A DNA stretch of 64,000 bases, from NCBI GenBank assembly GCA_963710675.1, contig CAVQBE010000017.1, positions 124,001 through 188,000 on the forward strand. The letters run 5' to 3'. Below the pieces are notes generated by a model that saw nothing but the letters and a program-made list of their open reading frames with translations, made no database searches and was not told the origin of the DNA. This DNA is from JACCZX01 sp963710675. Lineage in GTDB: Bacteria > Pseudomonadota > Gammaproteobacteria > Burkholderiales > Burkholderiaceae_F. Of this stretch, positions 44,142-53,076 are shown piece after piece (position 1 is the stretch's first letter; the number at the start of each line of letters is the position of its first letter). A program made the position numbers and the translations under genes.

Positions 44142-46917
44142 CTACAGTTTCCCATGGCACTGCTTGTACTTCTTTCCCGGATCCGCACGGGCACGGATCA
44201 TTGCGGCCGATTTTTTCGCCGACGCGCCTGACTTGCTGCACGGCAGGTTTCGCAGCACCGTCATCCGATTCCGGCAACGTCAATGTCCTCGACCGCAACC
44301 GGCTCTTCCGACACCCCAAGACCGAACTCCGAATGCTGCGCTCGCGCCTGCTCGGCTCGACGCTCGCTTTCTTCCTCAATCTGTTGCTCCGCCTGCTGGA
44401 TTTCTTCCTGCGTCTGAATCCGCACATTCATCAGCACGCGCACGACATCGGCCCGTACACGATCGAGCAGTGAACCGAACAGCTCGAATGCCTCGCGCTT
44501 GTACTCCTGCTTTGGCTGCTTTTGCGCGTAACCGCGCAGATGAATGCCCTGGCGCAAAGCATCCAGAGCAGTCAGATGCTCACGCCACGCCTGATCGAGC
44601 GATTGCAGCATGATCGACCGTTCGAACCCCGAGAACGAATCGCGGCCGACGATCGCCACCTTCGCTTCGTATGACTCTTCCGCCGCCTTCACCACCCTCG
44701 CCAGCAGATCCTCGTCGGTCAGCGAATCGTTCGACTCCAGCGCGCCTTTGAGAGGGACGTTCAGTTGCCAATCATTGGCAAGTGCCGCTTCGAGTCCAGC
44801 GATGTCCCACTGCTCTTCGACCGACTCGAGCGGCACATGCGCGCGAAACATGTCGGTGAAGTAGCCGGTGCGCAGGTTCGTCACCATTTCGCCGGTGTTA
44901 TCGGTTTCCAGAATTTCGTTGCGAAGCCGATAGATCTCGCGCCGTTGATCATTGGCGACGTCGTCGTATTCGAGCAGTTGCTTGCGAATATCGAAGTTGC
45001 GCGCTTCGACCTTGCGCTGCGCGCTCTCGATCGAGCGCGTGACCATGCCCGCTTCGATCGCTTCGCCTTCGGGCAACTTCAGGCGATCCATGATCGCCTT
45101 CATCTTGTCGCCGGCAAATATCCGCAGCAGCGAGTCTTCCATCGACAGATAAAACCGCGATGCGCCGGGATCACCCTGCCGGCCCGAGCGGCCGCGCAGT
45201 TGATTATCGATGCGGCGCGACTCGTGACGCTCGGAACCGATGATCTTCAAACCGCCCGCGCCGACGACTTTGTCATGCAGCGATTGCCACTCATCGCGCA
45301 GCTTGTCGACCCGCTGCGACTTCGTCTGCGTCTTCGAGCGCAGCATCGGCTTCGACGAACTGCACCTGCTTCTCGACGTTACCGCCGAGCACGATGTCGG
45401 TGCCTCGACCCGCCATGTTGGTCGCGATCGTGATCACCGCGGGGCTGCCCGCCTGCGCAATGATCTCGGCCTCCCGTGCGTGCTGCTTCGCATTCAGAAC
45501 CTGATGCGGCAGCCGCTCTTTTTGCAGCAGGTTCGAAAGGAGCTCGGAGTTCTCGATCGACGTCGTGCCCACCAGCACCGGTTGGCCGCGCTCGACGCAA
45601 TCCTTGATGTCGTCAATGATCGCGGTGTACTTCTCCTTCAGCGTCCGATAGACCTTGTCCTGCGAGTCAATGCGGATCATCGGTCGGTGCGTGGGTATCA
45701 CAACGGTTTCGAGTCGATAGATTTCCTGAAACTCGTACGCCTCGGTGTCCGCTGTGCCCGTCATGCCGGCGAGCTTGCCGTACATGCGGAAGTAGTTTTG
45801 AAACGTGATCGACGCGTACGTCTGGTTCTCTGCCTGGATCTGCACGCCTTCCTTGGCTTCTACCGCCTGATGCAACCCTTCCGACCATCGCCGGCCCACC
45901 ATCATGCGGCCGGTGAACTCGTCGACGATGATGATCTCGCCGTTCTGCACGACATATTGCTGGTCACGATGAAACAGCGAGTGCGCGCGCAACGCGGCGT
46001 TCAGGTGATGCATCAGGATGATGTTGCGAGGGCGAATACAAACTTTCGCCCTCGGCCAGCATTCCCATGCGCGTCAATATTTCTTCAAGCTTCTCGTGAC
46101 CGCCTTCCGAGATGTGCACCTGGTGGGCTTTTTCGTCGACCCAATAATCGCCTTCGCCTTTTTCGTCGGCCTGGCGGATAGCAATTTCGGAATTTCGTTG
46201 ACGCGTACATAGGTTTCGGTGTGATCCTCGGCCGGGCCCGAAATGATCAGCGGCGTGCGCGCCTCGTCGATCAGAATCGAATCGACCTCGTCGACGATCG
46301 CATACGAAAGGCCGCGCTGGCGGCGATCGGCGACCGCGTATTCCATGTTGTCGCGCAGATAGTCGAAACCAAATTCGTTGTTGGTGCCGTACGTGATGTC
46401 GGCCGCATAGGCCACGCGCTTTTCCTCCGTCGCCTGCTGCGACAGGATCACGCCAACGGTCAGGCCGAGAAATCGATAGACCTTGCCCATCCAGTCGGCA
46501 TCGCGCGCCGCCAGATAATCGTTGACCGTGACGATATGAACGCCTTTGCCGGCCAGCGCATTCAGATAGGCCGGAAGCGTCGCCGCCAGCGTCTTGCCTT
46601 CGCCGGTGCGCATCTCGGCGATCTTGCCGGCGTGTAGCACCATGCCGCCGACCAACTGCACGTCAAAGTGCCGCATCGCAAGAGTGCGCTTGGCCGCTTC
46701 GCGTACCACCGCAAACGCTTCGGGCAGCAGATCATCAAGCGTTTCGCCGTTGGCGAGCCGCTGTCGAAACTCGCCGGTCTTCGCCTTTAAGGCATCGTCG
46801 GAGAGCGCCGCGGTCTGCGGGTTCGAGCGCGTTGATGCGCTCGACATTGCGGTCATAGGTTTTCAGCAGGCGCTCATTGCGACTGCCAAAAACCTTGGTC
46901 AGAATTCCGGAAATCAT
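44142..46917 (-). CDS. secA: Protein translocase ATPase SecA, frameshifted
   Basis: SecA drives preproteins through SecYEG. It starts MISGILTKVFGSRNERLLKTY at the ATG at 46917. NBD1 has EMRTGEGKTLAATLPAYL, VNDYLAARDADWMG and the DEAD-type VDEVDSILIDEARTPLIIS. NBD2 has GTTSIENSELLSNLLQK and NMAGRGTDIVLGGNVEKQ, then GRSGRQGDPGASRFYLSMED. The C-terminal zinc site NDPCPCGSGK...QCHGKL appears only after a shift near 44290. Other shifts are near 46820, 46165, 46030 and 45340. About 925 residues are rebuilt, normal for SecA. It is essential, so the breaks are probably sequence errors. Confidence 0.93.
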
Positions 46918-47119
46918 GGAGATGATCTGGGGCTGGCGATGAGCTGGAACAAGCTTCGCCGCGAATGGCAAGGAACGAAAATTATGTCATAGGGGTGGAG
47001 AGGGGATCGGGTGACTTAAAGCCTATCCGTTTCTCTGCGTAAGTGAGCAGCGGCTGGCGTGCGACACCGCCTCGCGCGAGATGTTTTTTATTTTTCCCCA
47101 TTGAGTGAGACTGTGCCTA
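46918..47119. other. Gap upstream of secA
   Basis: About 200 bp between secA and repeat copy C. It should hold the secA promoter on the minus strand, but I see no convincing -35/-10 pair and no gene. Confidence 0.4.
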
Positions 47120-47308
47120 GCGCTAGCGTTTGGCGTAGCGGGGCTGCCTTCGGAGTCGTCGCCCGAGGAGCGGAGCGCCAGCGGGGCACTTAAGGGCCTG
47201 CTTGTTTGAGCGCCCGCGAGTTGCAGGCCCGCCGCTGGCGTGAGTACCGCAGGGTCGGCACGAAGTGCCCGACGACTCAGGCAGCGCTGCTACGCCAAAC
47301 GCTGGCGC
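47120..47308 (+). repeat. Palindromic intergenic element, copy C
   Basis: This 189 bp element ends 10 bp past the stop of the M23 peptidase gene. Terminal repeats 47120-47149 and 47279-47308 match at 27 of 30 positions, and GAGTCGTCG/CGACGACTC extends the outer stem. Islands GTCGCCCGAGGA (47158-47169) and GAGTACCGCAG (47242-47252) equal those of copy B. The inner stem pairs CGCCAGCGG with CCGCTGGCG and GGGCCTGC with GCAGGCCC. The small hairpin is GGCAC-GAA-GTGCC (47257-47269). Confidence 0.88.
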
Positions 47309-47317
47309 GCCGCGATG

Positions 47318-48292
47318 CTATTCGCGACCTGCAATTGCCTTAATGTCCACGCGCGGCGAACCCGCGGCGTGTTGCTGCAGTGGGCTGCCCTTACCGAACA
47401 GGAACTTGGCAGGGTTTTGAGCGACGCCCTGGTGATGCACTTCAAAGTGCAGATGGGAACCGGTGGAGCGACCGGTTGAGCCGACTTCTGCCAGTTTCTG
47501 GCCGCGCTTGACGATATCTCCCGGCGCTACGTTGAGCCGACTTGCATGTGCGTAGCGGCTCAGCAGGGAGTTGCCGTGATCGACCTCGACGATGTTGCCC
47601 CAGACCGGATGATATTCGGCCAACACGACGACTCCGCCGGCGGCGGCGTGAATCGGCGTTCCTGTGGGTGCGGCGAAGTCGATTCCCGAGTGGTGCGACA
47701 TCTCGCCGGAAAATGGGTCGGAGCGCCAGCCGAAGCCTGATCCTACAAATCCATCGGACAGCGGCTTGCTGTGCGGCAGCAAGGCTTGCCGCACCTGTTG
47801 CGCTCGCAGCTCCGCCTCGATCACGCTCATGTAGTCCGCGCGCTGTTCGACGCTCACCGAAAGCTGCTTCAGCGCGACATCGAGTTCGCGCAGCGTCATC
47901 GGGTCGGTTTCAAGCGCGCCGCCGCGACCAGGCATCTGCGCAAAGCGAAACTCTTCGGGCCGGATCCCGGCGGCTTTGCCCACCCGCTCGCCGACTGCAT
48001 CGAGCCGCAGTAACTGCGCCTGCACTTCACCCAACTTGCGTGCCAGCGCGGACACGTTATCGCGGACGAACTGGTCTTTGCGCTCCATCTCGTCGCGCGA
48101 GACGAACGAAACGAAATCCGAAAGAATGGGAATGCGAAAAACGGACGCAGCGCGCACCGTCAAAAACGAGAATGCGCCGGATAACAACAGCACGCCGACT
48201 ACGAGAGTGATCGAGGCAGCGAGTGCATGGCGGCGAGTGATACTGAGCGTCAGGGCGCGCGCCAATCGCTTGTCGACCACTATGATCTGCAT
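47318..48292 (-). CDS. M23-family (LytM domain) metallopeptidase
   Basis: The protein has 324 residues. One N-terminal membrane helix (LAASITLVVGVLLLSGAFSFL) is followed by a coiled-coil region (about residues 65-165). The LytM domain has the zinc His in HHSGIDFAAPTGTPIHA and the HxH motif in STGSHLHFEVHHQG. It acts in the periplasm on peptide cross-links or as a division amidase activator. The zinc ligands are kept, so it may be catalytic. It sits between secA and dciA near the dcw cluster, and its partner in division is inferred. It is intact. Confidence 0.9.
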   Translation of the reverse strand: MQIIVVDKRLARALTLSITRRHALAASITLVVGVLLLSGAFSFLTVRAASVFRIPILSDFVSFVSRDEMERKDQFVRDNVSALARKLGEVQAQLLRLDAVGERVGKAAGIRPEEFRFAQMPGRGGALETDPMTLRELDVALKQLSVSVEQRADYMSVIEAELRAQQVRQALLPHSKPLSDGFVGSGFGWRSDPFSGEMSHHSGIDFAAPTGTPIHAAAGGVVVLAEYHPVWGNIVEVDHGNSLLSRYAHASRLNVAPGDIVKRGQKLAEVGSTGRSTGSHLHFEVHHQGVAQNPAKFLFGKGSPLQQHAAGSPRVDIKAIAGRE

Positions 48293-48341
48293 CCGCGCCC
48301 TCCTGCGCTCACCCTTTACTGCTTACCGTCCGCACCAGCCC

Positions 48342-48842
48342 ATGTCGAGCTCCGCTCGCCTGATCGCCACCGCGCTGCGCGACTCGCCGCAAGCGGCTTC
48401 TTTGATCGCGCGCTTCGAAGCGACGCAGCGCGCTGCGCTGGCAATCGCCCCCACATGTCGCCTCGTCGCCGGCATCGATGCGCTCGAACCGGGCGTTTGC
48501 GAGCTACGCGGCGAAACTCTCTGGATTAGCCTTCCCTCACCATCCCACTCGGCCAAATTGCGGCAAGCAACGCCGCGTCTTTTATCAACTTTGGCGGCCG
48601 ATGGGTTAAGAGTCTACGAGATCAAAACGCGAGTACAACCCGCCGTCACGTCTTACCCTGGAGACGGGAGGCCTGGACCCTCAAGTCGCTCAAGTCACCC
48701 AGGCCGGGGGTTGCCGTGGCCGCCCAGTGGCGAGAAAGCCGCAGCGTCGGTTGCCGCATTGGTGGATTCGGTAGCGGAATCTCCGCTGAAGGAAGCGGTT
48801 CGGAGACTGGCGGCGACGCTCAGAAAGCGCGCTTTTCGCTAG
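48342..48842 (+). CDS. DciA-like DUF721 protein
   Basis: The protein has 166 residues and starts MSSSARLIATALRDSP at the ATG at 48342. The N-terminal KH-like DUF721 domain includes LWISLPSPSHSAKLRQATPRL and LRVYEIKTRVQPA. A Ser/Gly/Pro-rich linker and a helical tail (EKAAASVAALVDSVAESPL) follow. DciA loads the replicative helicase in most bacteria that lack DnaC; membership here rests on the DUF721 pattern and on the usual position next to lpxC and secA. It converges on lpxC with a 4 bp overlap. It is intact. Confidence 0.75.
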   Translation: MSSSARLIATALRDSPQAASLIARFEATQRAALAIAPTCRLVAGIDALEPGVCELRGETLWISLPSPSHSAKLRQATPRLLSTLAADGLRVYEIKTRVQPAVTSYPGDGRPGPSSRSSHPGRGLPWPPSGEKAAASVAALVDSVAESPLKEAVRRLAATLRKRAFR

Positions 48843-49750
48843 GCGGTTTCAGCCTGGAAGCGGAAGGCCGTGGGGGCTTGCTCTTCGTCTTCGAACGTCA
48901 CGAGCTCGAACGCCGATTGATCCGCCGTCAACGCGCGCAGCAGCCTGTTATTGATCGCATGACCCGACTTGTGCGCTGTGTACGACGCGATCAACGGGTA
49001 GCCGAGAACCGCGAGATCGCCGATCGCGTCGAGTAACTTGTGCTTGGCAATCTCGTCGCCGGCGCGCAGCCCGTCGGCGTTCAGAACCCGATACTCGTCC
49101 ATCACAATCGCGTTCTCGAAGCTGCCACCGATAGCCAGACCCGCCCGGCGCAACGCCTCCACATCTTGCACAAAGCCGAACGTCCGCGCGCGCGAAACCT
49201 CCTTTATGTACGAATCGCGGGCAAAGTCGACTTCAACGACCTGCTCGGTCGCGTCGATCGCCGGATGATTAAATGCAATCGAGAACTTCAGCTTGAATCC
49301 GAAGTACGGTTCGAGCCGTGCCCAGGCGTCGCCGTCACGGTACTCGACCGGCTTAACCACACGCGCGAACTTTTTCGGCGCGCTGAGCTCGCTGATTCCT
49401 GCCGCCTGTATTAGGAAAACAAAGCTCGCGGCGCTTCCGTCCATGATCGGTATCTCGGGCGCATCGACGTCGACGTAGCAGTTATCGATACCCAGCCCGA
49501 CCAGCGCGCTCATCAAATGCTCGATCGTCGCGACCCTGGCATCGCCGAGACCGATCGTTGTCGCCATCCGGGTATCGACGACGTTTTCGGGAGTCAGCGG
49601 AATGTCGACCGGCGGATTGACGTCAACCCGCCGGAATACCACGCCGGTGTTGGCCGCGGCCGGACGCAGCGCCAGCTTCACCTTGGTGCCGCTGTGCAAG
49701 CCAATGCCGACCGCGCGAGCGATCTGCTTCAAAGTACGCTGTTTAACCAT
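48839..49750 (-). CDS. lpxC: UDP-3-O-acyl-N-acetylglucosamine deacetylase
   Basis: LpxC has 303 residues and is the committed zinc deacetylase of lipid A synthesis. Zinc ligands are His78 in ATIEHLMSALVGLGIDN and the His and Asp of KHKLLDAIGDLAVLG; the catalytic His is in KSGHAINNRLLRAL. The start MVKQRTLKQIARAVGIGLHSG is standard. It lies 20 bp after ftsZ at the end of the dcw operon. It proves an outer membrane with lipid A. It is intact. Confidence 0.97.
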   Translation of the reverse strand: MVKQRTLKQIARAVGIGLHSGTKVKLALRPAAANTGVVFRRVDVNPPVDIPLTPENVVDTRMATTIGLGDARVATIEHLMSALVGLGIDNCYVDVDAPEIPIMDGSAASFVFLIQAAGISELSAPKKFARVVKPVEYRDGDAWARLEPYFGFKLKFSIAFNHPAIDATEQVVEVDFARDSYIKEVSRARTFGFVQDVEALRRAGLAIGGSFENAIVMDEYRVLNADGLRAGDEIAKHKLLDAIGDLAVLGYPLIASYTAHKSGHAINNRLLRALTADQSAFELVTFEDEEQAPTAFRFQAETA

Positions 49751-49770
49751 CGGCGGAGTTTACTGGCCGC

Positions 49771-50952
49771 TTAGTCGGCCTGCTTCCTTAGAAAAGCGGG
49801 AATGTCGTACCGATCCGACCCGGTGTCCTCCATAGCCGCCACGCGGGTCTGCGCTGATTCCCGTGTGCGCCAGATCGCGGGTTTTTCAAAATCGCTGTAG
49901 TCGGACGCCGAGCCATGCGAGGACGCCACCGGCACCGCCAGCGGAGTGTTATCGGTGCCGGTGCGTACGACCGTGAACGGCGTCGATTGCTTTCTCGAAG
50001 CAGCGCGGCCGAGACCCGTCGCGACCACTGTGACTCGCAATCCATCGCCGATCGATTCGTCGCAAACGGTCCCGAAGATCACCGTCGCATCGTCTGCAGC
50101 GAAAGCCCGAATCGTATTCATCACCTCACGTGTCTCCTTCATCTTCAACGAAGACGAAGCCGTGATGTTGACCAGCACTCCGCGTGCCCCGGACAGGTCG
50201 ACCCCCTCCAGCAGCGGACTGGCGACCGCTTGTTCAGCGGCAATGCGTGCCCGATCGAGACCAGACGCCAAGGCGGTACCCATCATCGCCTTGCCCTGCT
50301 CGCTCATGACCGTTTTCACATCCTCGAAATCGACGTTGACCAAACCCGGAACATTGATGATTTCGGCGATGCCGGCGCATGCATTGTGAAGCACATCATC
50401 CGCGGCCCTGAAGCACTCTGCCATTTCGGCGTCCTCACCCATCACTTCTTCGAGCTTGTTGTTCAGGATGACGATCAGCGAGTGAACCGTATCTTCTAGC
50501 TGGTTGACGCCGGTTTCAGCGAGCTTCATGCGCCGCGGCCCCTCGAACTCGAACGGCTTCGATACGACTGCCACCGTCAGGATTCCAAGCTCCTTCGCAA
50601 TTTCAGCAAATACGGGCGCTGCGCCGGTGCCGGTGCCGCCTCCCATCCCCGCTGTAATGAACACCATATGCGCACCGCGTAGCGCATCCGCGATGCGATC
50701 GCGCGCTTCTTCGGCCGCCGCGCGTCCCGCTTCAGGGCGACTGCCCGCGCCCAGACCCGTCTTGCCAAGCTGCAGGATGTTTTTGGATGACGATCGCGCA
50801 AGCGCCTGATGGTCGGTGTTGGCACAGATGAATTCCACGCCCTGCACACCGCGAGCGATCATGTGCTGAACCGCGTTGCCTCCCGCACCACCGACACCAA
50901 CGACCTTGATGATCGTGCCGCGCGTTTCCGTCTCAAGAATTTCAAAAGTCAT
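49771..50952 (-). CDS. ftsZ: Cell division protein FtsZ
   Basis: FtsZ has 393 residues and is the tubulin-like GTPase of the division ring. It starts MTFEILETETRGTIIKVVGV. The GTP motif is GMGGGTGTGAAPVFAEIAKE. The T7 loop is in NVDFEDVKTVM. A variable linker leads to the C-terminal peptide RYDIPAFLRKQAD, which binds FtsA and ZipA. It lies 115 bp after ftsA, a gap that could hold an extra promoter. It is intact. Confidence 0.98.
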   Translation of the reverse strand: MTFEILETETRGTIIKVVGVGGAGGNAVQHMIARGVQGVEFICANTDHQALARSSSKNILQLGKTGLGAGSRPEAGRAAAEEARDRIADALRGAHMVFITAGMGGGTGTGAAPVFAEIAKELGILTVAVVSKPFEFEGPRRMKLAETGVNQLEDTVHSLIVILNNKLEEVMGEDAEMAECFRAADDVLHNACAGIAEIINVPGLVNVDFEDVKTVMSEQGKAMMGTALASGLDRARIAAEQAVASPLLEGVDLSGARGVLVNITASSSLKMKETREVMNTIRAFAADDATVIFGTVCDESIGDGLRVTVVATGLGRAASRKQSTPFTVVRTGTDNTPLAVPVASSHGSASDYSDFEKPAIWRTRESAQTRVAAMEDTGSDRYDIPAFLRKQAD

Positions 50953-51067
50953 ATTGCCTCCTGCTTACGCCAAGTTGAGTAGATCAAGTGCTGCAATTCG
51001 AAACGCGCAAAGCCAAAAGCACAGAAGCGCTTGGCATTGGACGCTCCACCGTCAACAACTGCTTCCA

Positions 51068-52300
51068 TCAAAAATTCCCCACGACCCATTCCTTCATGCG
51101 TTTCACTGTTTGCTTGAACGAGCCCGTCTGTTGCGCGAGCTTGCGACCGCGCAGACGTTGCGAATGCGCTTCAACCAGCAGGCCCATCGCCGTTGCAAAG
51201 CGCGGATTGCGCACAACGTCAGACAGCGAGCCCGTGTAGTTCGGCCAGCCGATACGAGCCGGCTTTAGAAATACGTCTTCGGCCAACTCGGTCATGCCCG
51301 GCAACAGGCTGGTGCCACCTGTCAGCACGATTCCCGATGAAAGCAGCTCTTCGTACCCGGACTCACGCACGATTTGCTGAGTCAGAGTGAACAACTCCTC
51401 GACCCTCGGTTCGATCACCGCAGCGAGCGACTGGCGCGACAGCAGCCGTGGACCTCTATCGCCCAGGCCTGGGATTTCGATCTTTTCGTTTGGATCAGCC
51501 AGCACTTCCTTGGCCACGCCCCAGCGCAACTTGATGTCTTCGGCGTCCGGAATCGGCGTGCGCAGCGCCATCGCGATGTCGTTCGTGATCTGATCGCCGG
51601 CAATCGGGATGATCGCGGTGTGTCGAATCGCACCACCGGTGAAAATGGCAATATCGGTCGTTCCGCCTCCGATATCGACAAGCGCGACTCCGAGTTCCTT
51701 CTCATCCGATGTCAGCGCCGATAGCGATGAAGCGAGCGGCTGCAGAATCAGATCCTGCACCTCAAGTCCACAACGACGTACGCACTTGATGATGTTCTGC
51801 GCGGCGGAAACGGCGCCAGTGACGATGTGAACTCGCACTTCCAACCGCACTCCGCTCATGCCGATCGGCTCGCGAATGTCTTCCTGGCCATCGACGATGA
51901 ACTCTTGCGTTAGCACATGCAGAACTTGCTGATCGGTCGGAATGTTCACCGCTTTCGCGGTTTCGATGACTCTTGCAACGTCGGGAGCTGCAACTTCGCG
52001 ATCCTTGATAGCCACCATCCCGCTCGAGTTGAAGCTCTTGATGTGACTGCCGGCAATGCCGGTGAACACGTCGCGAATCTGGCACGCGGCCATTAACTCA
52101 GCCTCCTCGAGCGCCCGACGTATCGATTGCACGGTTGCCTCGATATTGACCACGACCCCCTTGCGCAAGCCTTGCGACTCGGCCTGGCCGAGACCTATCA
52201 CCTGGAATCGCCCATCCGCCAACACCTCTGCGACCGCCACTACGACTTTCGACGTGCCGATATCGAGTCCGACGATCAGGTCTTTGCTTTCGTTTCTCAT
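51068..52300 (-). CDS. ftsA: Cell division protein FtsA
   Basis: FtsA has 410 residues and is the actin-like membrane tether for FtsZ. It starts MRNESKDLIVGLDIGTSKVVV, with the phosphate-1 loop. The 1C domain (VFTGIAGSHIKSFNSSGMV) follows. Phosphate-2 lies in GVALVDIGGGTTDIAIFTGG, and GIVLTGGTSLLPGMTELAED is the adenosine motif. The C-terminal amphipathic helix is GSFKQTVKRMKEWVVGNF. The start overlaps the ftsQ stop by 4 bp. It is intact. Confidence 0.97.
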   Translation of the reverse strand: MRNESKDLIVGLDIGTSKVVVAVAEVLADGRFQVIGLGQAESQGLRKGVVVNIEATVQSIRRALEEAELMAACQIRDVFTGIAGSHIKSFNSSGMVAIKDREVAAPDVARVIETAKAVNIPTDQQVLHVLTQEFIVDGQEDIREPIGMSGVRLEVRVHIVTGAVSAAQNIIKCVRRCGLEVQDLILQPLASSLSALTSDEKELGVALVDIGGGTTDIAIFTGGAIRHTAIIPIAGDQITNDIAMALRTPIPDAEDIKLRWGVAKEVLADPNEKIEIPGLGDRGPRLLSRQSLAAVIEPRVEELFTLTQQIVRESGYEELLSSGIVLTGGTSLLPGMTELAEDVFLKPARIGWPNYTGSLSDVVRNPRFATAMGLLVEAHSQRLRGRKLAQQTGSFKQTVKRMKEWVVGNF

Positions 52301-53076
52301 GGCCGGGCTGTGCGGTCGGATTTGTTCGCTTTGGTCGGGCTTGATGCTGCCAGGCCGTTGGGGTAACGCGCGTCGATTCGTATCGGCGCAGCGCCCATTT
52401 GCGCCACAACCAGTGGATACGCAGCAATGACCTGAGCCACGCGCTGGGCAAGTGGCAGCTCGGCACGATCACGCCCGAGCTCAACGTGAAGTTCGTTGGC
52501 TCGCGATGAGTCGTCGCGCGCACCGGGCGCCAGCCGCAACGACCACGCCTTGCGATCTGAAATATCGATCGCAGCAATGCGCAGTGACAGCGGTGAGAAC
52601 TGCGCCGTCAGCTCGTAATAGCGGCGCGCGGCGTCCTTCGCTGCACTAACGGGTCCGCTGAATTCCGGCAGTGGACCATAGATCTCTGCCTCGTCAGGAT
52701 TGGCAACGAATAGATCGCCGCGATCGGACAACAGTCTTCCATCTTCCCAAATTCCAAGGGCCCGATGTTCGATCAATGTCACCACCAACCGATCCGGCCA
52801 CACACGGCGCACCGACGCTGCGGCAACCCACGGCACCGTCTCGAACAATCGGCGCGTGTCGTCAAGGCGCATCGTGAAGTAGCTCCCACGCAAGCGGCCT
52901 GACAACGCCGTGCGCACCGACGAGGCGGTTACGTGGCGCAGGTCCCCGCGAACTTCAACACGCTTCAACTGGAACTTCGGCTGATGAGCGAGACGAGAAA
53001 GTCCAACGGCACCGAAAGCCAACACCGAAAGCGCCACGAAAATGGCCGCCAATCGATTCATCGCGCTGGGGCTCAT
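52297..53076 (-). CDS. ftsQ: Cell division protein FtsQ
   Basis: FtsQ has 259 residues. One membrane helix (LAAIFVALSVLAFGAVGLSRL) is followed by a POTRA domain (FQLKRVEVRGDLRHVTASSV) and the FtsQ beta domain (LIEHRALGIWEDGRLLSDRG). It bridges early and late divisome parts through FtsB and FtsL. It overlaps ddlB by 4 bp upstream and ftsA by 4 bp downstream. It is intact. Confidence 0.95.
   Translation of the reverse strand: MSPSAMNRLAAIFVALSVLAFGAVGLSRLAHQPKFQLKRVEVRGDLRHVTASSVRTALSGRLRGSYFTMRLDDTRRLFETVPWVAAASVRRVWPDRLVVTLIEHRALGIWEDGRLLSDRGDLFVANPDEAEIYGPLPEFSGPVSAAKDAARRYYELTAQFSPLSLRIAAIDISDRKAWSLRLAPGARDDSSRANELHVELGRDRAELPLAQRVAQVIAAYPLVVAQMGAAPIRIDARYPNGLAASSPTKANKSDRTARP

Noticed and set aside
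4849..46900. Programmed frameshifting as explanation of the broken genes
   Set aside because: There are too many sites, both plus and minus shifts, in genes not known for it, without shared slippery motifs; sequence error is simpler.
48660..48715. Inverted repeat GGCCTGG/CCAGGCC inside the dciA-like gene
   Set aside because: It is short, lies in a Gly/Pro linker of an intact gene, and is likely codon composition.
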